This document shows positions 58,657 to 64,000 of a DNA stretch of 64,000 bases, piece after piece. Source of the DNA: Stenotrophomonas sp. NA06056 (GTDB lineage Bacteria; Pseudomonadota; Gammaproteobacteria; Xanthomonadales; Xanthomonadaceae); assembly GCF_013364355.1 (NCBI RefSeq), contig NZ_CP054931.1, forward strand, positions 3,782,001 through 3,846,000, in the 5' to 3' direction. The notes below the pieces were generated by a model, which was not told the DNA's origin, did not search any database, and was given only the letters and a program-made list of their open reading frames with translations. How positions within the stretch are numbered: the stretch's first letter is position 1; every line of letters starts with the position of its first letter. The position numbers were made by a program, and so were the translations under genes.

Positions 58657-60264
58657 ATGACTTCGCATTCCCTCACGCTCGATCGCGTGTCGTATCGGTT
58701 GGCCGATGGCCGTCCGCTGTTTTCCGATCTGTCCTTTTCCTTCGAACCGGTGGCCACCGGCCTGGTCGGCGCCAATGGTGTGGGCAAGAGCGTGCTCGCG
58801 CGCCTGCTCGCTGGCCAGCTGTCGCCCGACGAGGGCCAGGTGCACCGCAGTGGCCAGGTATTCCTGTTGCCCACACCCGGCTATCCGCCACGTGGCACGG
58901 TGGGCGAACTGGCCGGCGTAGGCGCCGAACTGGCGGCGCTGGCACGCATCGAAGCAGGCAGCGTGGATGAGGTCGATTTCGCCTGCATCGGCGACCGCTG
59001 GAACCTGCGCGAACGCCTGCTGCAGCAGTGGCAGGCACTACAGCTGCCGGCCGATCTTGATCCTTCCCAGCCCGCCGCGCGGCTCAGTGGTGGCCAGGCG
59101 ATGCAGGTCGCCCTGTCCGGTGCATGGGCCAGCGGTGCTGACTGGCTGATCCTTGACGAGCCGAGCAATCACCTCGATGCCCATCATCGCCGCCAGCTGC
59201 ATGCACAGCTGCAGCAATGGCAGGGCGGTCTGCTGGCGATCAGCCACGACCGTGGCCTGCTCTCGCAGGTGACGCAGATCGTCGAACTGGACGCGCACGG
59301 CCTGCATCGTTACGGCGGCCCATGGCAGCACTATGCGGACGTCCGTGCCGCCGAACGCGAGGCCGCCACCGCCCAGCTCGACCACGTCCGTGCCCAGTAC
59401 CGGCAGCAGCAACGCAGCGCGCGCGAGCAGCACGAGCGTCAGCAGCAGCGCCAGGCACGCGGCAACCGCGAGGCGCGCGAGGCCAACCAGGCACCGATCC
59501 TGCTCGGCCGGCAGAAGCAGCGCGCCGAAGCAAGCCACGGGCGCGCGCAGCAGATCCAGAGCGATCGCCTGCAGGCCAGCGCGGCACAGGTACGCGCCGC
59601 CGCCGCAGCGGTGCACGTGACGCCGGAACTGGCGTTGTTCAGTGGCGAAGGCGAACGTGGTCACGCCCGTTTGCTGCAGGCGCATGACCTGGTGCTGCCA
59701 CGCGGTTGTCGTGCGCCACTGCAGCTGGAGATCCGTCGGGGCCAGCGCATTGCCGTGGTCGGCAACAACGGCAGCGGCAAGTCGACGCTGCTGCGCGTGC
59801 TCGCCGGCGAGTTGCCTGCTGACAGTGGGCAGGTGCAGCGGCATGCGCCCCTTGCCCTGCTCGACCAGCAACTGCTGAACCTGCGCAGCACGGCGAGCAT
59901 TCTCGAGGCAGTGCAGGCTGCCCATCCCACGGCCGATCCGGCTGAGCTGCGCACGCGGTTGGCGTTGCTGGGCCTGGATGCACAGCGCATCCAGCGTCCC
60001 GCCGACAGCCTCAGCGATGGTGAGCGGGTGAAAGGTGCGCTGGCCAGCGTGCTGTATGCCGATCCCGCCCCGCAACTGCTGTTGCTGGACGAGCCGGGCA
60101 ACGCGCTGGACCTGGCCGCGCTGCAGGCGTTGGAAGAACTGCTGGCGGCATGGCCGGGGGCGTTGCTGATGGTCAGCCATGACACGCACCTGCTGCAGGC
60201 GTTGCGGCCAACGCAGGTGCTGCAGGTGAGTGAGGCAGGTTGGCAGTGGCGGGATGCGTTGTAG
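58657..60264 (+). CDS. ABC-F family ribosome-associated ATPase
   Basis: A 535-residue protein with two ATP-binding cassettes and no membrane segment. Domain 1: Walker A GANGVGKS (38-45), signature LSGGQAMQVALSGA, Walker B WLILDEPSNHLD. Domain 2: Walker A GNNGSGKS (about 370), signature LSDGERVKGALASV, Walker B LLLLDEPGNALD. Between them a long Gln/Arg/Ala-rich helical linker (QHERQQQRQARGNREAREAN, about 245-320) is the P-site tRNA interaction motif. ABC-F proteins bind the ribosomal E site; members are housekeeping (EttA, Uup, YheS, YbiT) or antibiotic-resistance factors. The exact subfamily cannot be fixed by eye. Confidence 0.92.
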   Translation: MTSHSLTLDRVSYRLADGRPLFSDLSFSFEPVATGLVGANGVGKSVLARLLAGQLSPDEGQVHRSGQVFLLPTPGYPPRGTVGELAGVGAELAALARIEAGSVDEVDFACIGDRWNLRERLLQQWQALQLPADLDPSQPAARLSGGQAMQVALSGAWASGADWLILDEPSNHLDAHHRRQLHAQLQQWQGGLLAISHDRGLLSQVTQIVELDAHGLHRYGGPWQHYADVRAAEREAATAQLDHVRAQYRQQQRSAREQHERQQQRQARGNREAREANQAPILLGRQKQRAEASHGRAQQIQSDRLQASAAQVRAAAAAVHVTPELALFSGEGERGHARLLQAHDLVLPRGCRAPLQLEIRRGQRIAVVGNNGSGKSTLLRVLAGELPADSGQVQRHAPLALLDQQLLNLRSTASILEAVQAAHPTADPAELRTRLALLGLDAQRIQRPADSLSDGERVKGALASVLYADPAPQLLLLDEPGNALDLAALQALEELLAAWPGALLMVSHDTHLLQALRPTQVLQVSEAGWQWRDAL

Positions 60265-60419
60265 AGCAGAGCCCTGCTCGGCCCCTGCCGATTCTCATCC
60301 ACGCATGGCGTGGATCTACTGTGCAGCAAGGCCTCCACATCCAATGGAAGCGGTGAACTGTAGAGCCGAGACCATGCTCGGCTCCTGCAGTCGCTCATCC
60401 ACGCATGGCGTGGATCTAC
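60261..60419. repeat. Cluster of four SMAG palindromes downstream of the ABC-F gene
   Basis: A stem starting gtagagcagagcc lies at 60261 (TAG is the ABC-F stop at 60262-60264), with atccacgc-atg-gcgtggatctac at 60297-60319, gtagagccgagacc-atgctcggctcc at 60360-60388 and atccacgc-atg-gcgtggatctac at 60397-60419. The cluster ends 4 nt before the convergent COG0523 gene. Confidence 0.85.
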
Positions 60420-60422
60420 CCG

Positions 60423-61748
60423 TCAGCGCTTCCACACCGGGAACGCTTGTGGCATCTGCTGCCACAGCAATGGCCCTGCCTGCAGTTCGGTATCGTTGAG
60501 CAGGCAGGCGTCCAGTGTCGAGCGCACCACGCGCTCGTCCATGTGCACGCCGATCACCACGAGCTCCTGCCGACGGTCACCCCACAGCGGGTGCCACAGG
60601 CGTGCCATCGCCGAGTGCGCAGCCGCGTCCGGGAATTCCTGTGCATCGGGCAACGGCGCGCTCCAGCAATCGGCCTGCTGCCGTGCCCAACCCAGATCGC
60701 TGTAGGGCAGCGGTGTCGGCGGCAGCAGCGGTGTGGTGTCCTCCAGACCGGCGCGCACACGCTCGCGCGCCGCATACCAGAAGCCCGCCGCCTGCGTGCG
60801 CGTGGCCGCGCCCACACTGTTCAACTCACCCACCCAATCCATGCGGTTGGCCAGCCAGAACCAACCCTTGCTGCGGATCACCCCCGGCATGCCATGCTGC
60901 AGCGTGCGTGCGAAGCGGGCCGGGTGGAACGGCCGTCGCGAGCGGTAGACGAAGCTGGCAATGCCGTACTCCTCGGTTTCCGGCGTGTGCTCGCCGCGCA
61001 GCTCCTTCACCCATCCCGGGGCCTGCTGCGCGCGCTCAAAATCGAAGCGGCCGGTATCCAGCAGCTCGGCAAGCGGCACGTCGCCGAAACGGGACAGCAG
61101 CACCCTCGCATCACGGTTCAAGCCGCGCAGCACCGCCAGCGTGTCCTGCAGCACTTCGTCATCGACCTGGTCGACCTTGCTGACCACGATCACGTCGGCG
61201 AACTCGACCTGCTCGCACAGCAGGTCGACCACGCCGCGGTCATCGTCCGGCCCCGCCTGCTGGCCGCGTTCGGCCAGGCGCAGCGTCGAACCGAAATCGG
61301 CCAGGAAGGCACTACCGTCGACCACCGTCACCATGGTGTCCAGCCGCGCGATATCGCTGAGACTGAAACCGTGCTCATCACGCACTGCGAAGGTGGCTGC
61401 TACGGGCATCGGCTCGCCGATCCCGGTCGATTCGATCAGCAGGTAGTCGTAGCGGCCGCTGTCGGCCAGGCGCCGGACCTCCTGCAGCAGATCATCGCGC
61501 AGCGTGCAGCAGATGCAGCCATTGCTGAACTCCACCAGCGTCTCTTCGGTGCGACGCAGTTCTGCGCCGCCATCGCGCACCAGCTGCGCATCGATGTTGA
61601 CCTCACTCATGTCGTTGACGATCACCGCCACGCGAAGGCCATCGCGGTTGCGCAGGATCTGGTTGAGCAGGGTGGTCTTGCCGGCCCCAAGGAAGCCGGA
61701 CAGCACGGTGACCGGAAGGCGACGGTCGGCGCGGGAAACAGTGTTCAT
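60423..61748 (-). CDS. COG0523 zinc metallochaperone GTPase (ZigA/YciC-like)
   Basis: A 441-residue G3E-family GTPase. The P-loop is [16 protein letters not shown] (residues 16-31), the metal-binding CICC motif is at 78-81 ([14 protein letters not shown]), and [14 protein letters not shown] [16 protein letters not shown] and the NKxD-like [12 protein letters not shown] complete the GTPase. The C-terminal CobW_C domain (270-440) follows. It probably delivers zinc to target enzymes when zinc is scarce. The start at 61748 is 26 bp from a Zur-box-like palindrome shared with the divergent MerC gene, so it is likely Zur-controlled. Confidence 0.93.
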   Translation of the reverse strand: MNTVSRADRRLPVTVLSGFLGAGKTTLLNQILRNRDGLRVAVIVNDMSEVNIDAQLVRDGGAELRRTEETLVEFSNGCICCTLRDDLLQEVRRLADSGRYDYLLIESTGIGEPMPVAATFAVRDEHGFSLSDIARLDTMVTVVDGSAFLADFGSTLRLAERGQQAGPDDDRGVVDLLCEQVEFADVIVVSKVDQVDDEVLQDTLAVLRGLNRDARVLLSRFGDVPLAELLDTGRFDFERAQQAPGWVKELRGEHTPETEEYGIASFVYRSRRPFHPARFARTLQHGMPGVIRSKGWFWLANRMDWVGELNSVGAATRTQAAGFWYAARERVRAGLEDTTPLLPPTPLPYSDLGWARQQADCWSAPLPDAQEFPDAAAHSAMARLWHPLWGDRRQELVVIGVHMDERVVRSTLDACLLNDTELQAGPLLWQQMPQAFPVWKR

Positions 61749-61773
61749 GTCGGAGCGGGTTGGCTGCGGAACG

Positions 61774-61796
61774 GAAATGTTACTGTATAACAATTG
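61774..61796. promoter_or_regulatory. Candidate Zur box between COG0523 and merC
   Basis: A 23-bp AT-rich dyad reads GAAATGTTACT-G-TATAACAATTG. Against the gammaproteobacterial Zur consensus (GAAATGTTATA-N-TATAACATTTC) it matches at about 9 of 11 positions in each half. It lies between the divergent start codons, so both genes are probably repressed by Zur with zinc. Confidence 0.82.
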
Positions 61797-61817
61797 TCGC
61801 GCAAGGAACCTCCCCGC

Positions 61818-62189
61818 ATGAAGTCGCCCTCCGCCGCCCTGCTTGATGCCGGTGCCGTCGCCCTGTCCAGCCTGTGCCTGCTGCATTGCCTGGCACTGCC
61901 CCTGCTGGCGGCCGCGCTGCCGCTGTTCGGCGTCTGGGCCGAAGCGGAATGGGTGCACCTGGTCTTCGTGGCCATCGCGATGCCGACGACCGGCTTCGCC
62001 CTGTGGCGGGCCGAACGCCGCCACCCCCTGCCTGCGCTGGCGTGGTTGAGCGCCGGCATCGGCCTGGCCCTGCTGATGGCCGGGGCGCTGGCGCTGCCCT
62101 CGCATGACTGGGAAACACCGCTGACCGTCACCGGCAGCCTGCTGCTTGCGGCAACGCATATCTGGAACGCGCGGCGCCGGCATCGGTAA
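61818..62189 (+). CDS. MerC-family membrane protein
   Basis: A 123-residue inner-membrane protein with four helices and the MerC motif [11 protein letters not shown] (C20, H23, C24), expected to bind a soft metal ion at the entrance. Plasmid MerC carries mercury(II), but chromosomal MerC paralogues next to COG0523 genes under Zur boxes are thought to act in zinc handling. The start at 61818 is chosen over a TTG at 61794 because AAGGAA lies at the right distance. It shares the Zur box with the divergent GTPase gene. Confidence 0.88.
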   Translation: MKSPSAALLDAGAVALSSLCLLHCLALPLLAAALPLFGVWAEAEWVHLVFVAIAMPTTGFALWRAERRHPLPALAWLSAGIGLALLMAGALALPSHDWETPLTVTGSLLLAATHIWNARRRHR

Positions 62190-62194
62190 GCGCG

Positions 62195-62270
62195 GTAGTG
62201 CCGGCCGCTGGCCGGCAACTACAGGCTACGTCCACGGTTCATGAGGTTGCCGGCCAGCGGCCGCCACTAC
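62195..62270. repeat. SMAG pair in inverted arrangement
   Basis: gtagtgccggcc-gct-ggccggcaac (62195-62222) is followed by gttgccggcc-agc-ggccgccactac (62246-62270). Each is a palindrome and the two also pair with each other. The pair lies between the convergent merC and dmeR genes. Confidence 0.8.
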
Positions 62271-62274
62271 CCCG

Positions 62275-62559
62275 CTATTTGCCGTAGCGGCGCAGCAGCT
62301 CCACCAGCACTTCGGCCTCGGCGGCCCGCTGTTGCGGGTCCTCGGCGCCCACCACGTGTTCCTGCAGGTGCTCGTGCAGCAGCTCCATCAGCAGGCTGTG
62401 GGCAGCGCCACGCACGGCGGCCACCTGCACCAGCACGTCGGCGCAGTCGCCTGCCTCGCCCTCGGGCGCATTCAATGCCTGTTCCAACGCCGCCACCTGG
62501 CCGCCTATGCGGCGGACCCGGGTCAGCAGCTGCTTTCGATTCCTGTGTACATGTGCCAT
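62275..62559 (-). CDS. dmeR: RcnR/DmeR-type metal-sensing repressor
   Basis: A 94-residue all-helical repressor of the CsoR/RcnR (DUF156) family. The metal ligands expected for nickel/cobalt sensors are present: H3 (MAHVH), C39, H64 and H68 (LLHEHLQEH), which is the RcnR pattern (HCHH) rather than that of copper CsoR or formaldehyde FrmR. The region LLTRVRRIGGQVAALEQAL is characteristic. The start at 62559 excludes an extension of the frame. It is divergent from the cation exporter dmeF with an operator-like palindrome in the 46-bp spacer. Confidence 0.9.
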   Translation of the reverse strand: MAHVHRNRKQLLTRVRRIGGQVAALEQALNAPEGEAGDCADVLVQVAAVRGAAHSLLMELLHEHLQEHVVGAEDPQQRAAEAEVLVELLRRYGK

Positions 62560-62570
62560 GACCGGATCAT

Positions 62571-62587
62571 ATACCCTATAGGGGTAT
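62571..62587. promoter_or_regulatory. Candidate DmeR operator
   Basis: ATACCC-TATAG-GGGTAT is a perfect 6-bp dyad with an AT-rich centre and G/C tract ends, the type of site bound by RcnR/FrmR-family repressors. It lies 12 bp from the dmeR start and 19 bp from the dmeF start and can control both promoters. Confidence 0.75.
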
Positions 62588-62605
62588 CCATCCAACACTG
62601 CCGCC

Positions 62606-63586
62606 ATGCACCTGGACACCCTCGCCGCCGCCCGCCGCCACGAACACCGCTTCGACGACGGCAACCCGCTGGCCGAACGCAACACCCGTCGCGCCATGTG
62701 GCTCACCGTCAGCATGATGCTGGTCGAGATCGTCGGTGGCTGGTGGTTCAATTCCATGGCGGTGCTCGCCGACGGCTGGCACATGAGCTCGCACGCACTG
62801 GCGCTGGGCCTCTCGGTGTTCGCCTACCGCTGCGCGCGCCGCTACGCGCACGACCCGCGCTTTGCCTTTGGCACCTGGAAGATCGAGATCCTGGCCGGCT
62901 ACACCAGCGCCATCGCCCTGCTCGGCGTCGCCGCACTGATGTCGGTGCAATCGCTGGAACGGCTGTGGGTGCCCGCGCCCATCCACTACGACGAAGCCAT
63001 CGCCATCGCTGCGGTTGGCCTGGGCGTGAACCTGCTGTGCGCGTGGTGGCTGCACGACAGCCCTGGCCACGCGCATCACCACCACGGGCACGGCCACGAT
63101 CATGGCGAACACCACGGGCATGATCACGCGCACCACGATCACGACCACGCGCACGGCCACGATCTGAACCTGCGTTCGGCCTACGTGCACGTGCTGGCCG
63201 ACGCCGCCACCTCGGTGCTGGCCATCGTCGCCCTGCTGGGCGGCAAGCTGCTCGGCCTGACTTGGCTGGATCCGGTGATGGGCCTGGTCGGCGCGGTGCT
63301 GGTTACCGTGTGGGCGATCGGCCTGCTGCGCGACAGCGGCCGCATCCTGCTGGACGCGCAGATGGACGCGCCGGTGGTGGCCGAGGTCCGCGAGGTGATC
63401 GAGCAGGGCCCGTGGCCGGCACGCCTGGCCGACCTGCACGTGTGGCAGGTGGGCCGCGGCAAGTACGCCGTCGCCGCCAGTGTGGTCACCAGTGATGTCA
63501 CCCTCGATCCGGACACCGTGCGCCAGGCACTGGCGATCCATGAAGAACTGGTGCACGTCACCGTGGAGATCCATCGCAGCGCGTGA
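62606..63586 (+). CDS. dmeF: CDF-family cobalt/nickel efflux protein
   Basis: A 326-residue cation-diffusion-facilitator exporter with six helices. The metal sites in helices 2 and 5 are ADGWHMSSHALALG (D56, H59/H63 region) and YVHVLADAATSVLA (H195, D199). A His/Asp/Gly-rich cytosolic loop (150-186, with about 19 histidines) lies between helices 4 and 5, and a C-terminal ferredoxin-like domain binds metal. DmeF exports cobalt and nickel in exchange for protons. The divergent dmeR and the operator match the dmeRF organisation of rhizobia and other bacteria. Confidence 0.93.
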   Translation: MHLDTLAAARRHEHRFDDGNPLAERNTRRAMWLTVSMMLVEIVGGWWFNSMAVLADGWHMSSHALALGLSVFAYRCARRYAHDPRFAFGTWKIEILAGYTSAIALLGVAALMSVQSLERLWVPAPIHYDEAIAIAAVGLGVNLLCAWWLHDSPGHAHHHHGHGHDHGEHHGHDHAHHDHDHAHGHDLNLRSAYVHVLADAATSVLAIVALLGGKLLGLTWLDPVMGLVGAVLVTVWAIGLLRDSGRILLDAQMDAPVVAEVREVIEQGPWPARLADLHVWQVGRGKYAVAASVVTSDVTLDPDTVRQALAIHEELVHVTVEIHRSA

Positions 63587-63677
63587 CCCCGGTGGGGCGC
63601 GTTTCTTGCCGAAAACCTGTACCGGGCGCCACCGCGTACTGCCTACACTGGCCGCACCTGCCCCGTCGGGACATCCC

Positions 63678-64000
63678 ATGCGCGCGCTCCGCCTGCTGCT
63701 GCCCGGTGCCCTCCTGCTGCTGGTGGCCTGTTCCGGCGACACCCAGCTGCCGTTCTCCTCCGACCCGATGCTCGGCTGCTTCGCCACCAGCCCGCGCAAG
63801 TCCGCCGAGTTCCGCATCGAGAAGGAAGGAAGCCAGTACTTCGTGTCCTTCGAGCGCGACGGCCAATGGCAGCGCGAACCCAATGCGCTGTACAAGGCCA
63901 GCCGCAGCGACATCCAGCAGTACTTCCGCGACGACGCCGAGCAGATCGACAGCGCACTGATCCGCGTGGCCGGTGGCTTCGGCATCTTCCACGTCAAGGA
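63678..64000 (+). CDS. Lipoprotein of unknown function, 3' end beyond the window
   Basis: The frame starts at 63678 (MRALRLLLPGALLLLVACSG) with a lipobox LVAC (C18) and runs to the window edge without a stop, giving at least 107 residues. The mature part contains FSSDPMLGCFATSPRKSAEF, KEGSQYFVSFERDGQWQREP and SDIQQYFRDDAEQIDSALIR. No family is recognised. The 91-bp gap from dmeF holds a possible promoter but no clear terminator. Confidence 0.78.
   Translation, partial: MRALRLLLPGALLLLVACSGDTQLPFSSDPMLGCFATSPRKSAEFRIEKEGSQYFVSFERDGQWQREPNALYKASRSDIQQYFRDDAEQIDSALIRVAGGFGIFHVK

Noticed and set aside
61818..62189. Mercury resistance (mer) operon
   Set aside because: Only merC is present, with no merR/T/P/A nearby; a Zur-like box and the COG0523 neighbour point to zinc.

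Overview
The window is a GC-rich gammaproteobacterial chromosome segment, most likely from the Stenotrophomonas maltophilia complex (Xanthomonadales/Lysobacterales). Two things point there. Gene content is typical of that group: a fabA-fabB pair, dadA-alr next to a divergent lrp gene, a stand-alone motA-motB pair, and several small DUF genes of the Xanthomonadaceae. Intergenic spaces also carry many short GTAG...CTAC palindromes, such as atccacgcatggcgtggat followed by ctac, which match the SMAG (S. maltophilia GTAG) repeats. No rRNA, tRNA, CRISPR array, prophage or insertion-sequence transposase was recognised, and the genes look like core or soft-core chromosome.

Layout. 1-8.6 kb: a truncated LysR gene divergent from an NAD(P)-binding oxidoreductase, a secreted metallo-beta-lactamase-fold protein with an altered metal motif, dinB, the unsaturated fatty acid pair fabA-fabB, and an overlapping HAD/rsuA/rsmC cluster. 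8.6-20.4 kb: a PAS hybrid histidine kinase, D-alanine catabolism (dadA-alr with divergent lrp), msrB, the flagellar stator genes motA-motB, and several small conserved proteins. 20.4-31 kb: a CPA1 Na+/H+ antiporter, a doxX/dioxygenase/esterase operon with a divergent LysR gene and a clear palindromic operator, a large membrane-bound c-di-GMP phosphodiesterase, and an M13 metallopeptidase lipoprotein. 31-37 kb: an MpaB-like protein, a LytS/LytTR two-component system and an M28 aminopeptidase. 37-42.4 kb: four co-directional genes for exported proteins, including a CsgG-like lipoprotein, of unknown joint function. 42.4-46.6 kb: an ECF42-type sigma factor with its DUF1428, VOC and YCII partners and a candidate cognate promoter. 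46.6-54.7 kb: an NHL-propeller/M23-peptidase fusion, a TPR protein, a lytic transglycosylase, the D-alanine/D-serine/glycine permease cycA, and a CSS/EAL phosphodiesterase. 55-64 kb: an MFS exporter with a serine hydrolase and a divergent LysR gene, an ABC-F protein, a zinc-response pair (COG0523 GTPase and MerC) around a Zur-box-like palindrome, the dmeR-dmeF cobalt/nickel efflux pair, and a truncated lipoprotein.

The most unusual signal is in the gaps between genes. Six intact copies, plus several half copies, of a long hairpin element occur at 2.5, 15.3, 45.6, 45.9, 51.3 and 54.8 kb. Each has 25-27 bp outer arms, perfect in four copies, enclosing a core of exactly 52 nt. The core contains a second hairpin (GCGCCAT-CC-ATGGCGC or GCGGCAT-CC-ATGCCGC). 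Outer and inner stems differ between copies but stay paired, so structure rather than sequence is conserved. Two copies lie head to head in a ~535 bp inverted repeat between two divergent YCII genes. Half copies are fused to SMAG repeats in a ~163 bp tandem array at 36.9-37.5 kb. I do not recognise this family; it is the best candidate here for an undescribed mobile or RNA element.
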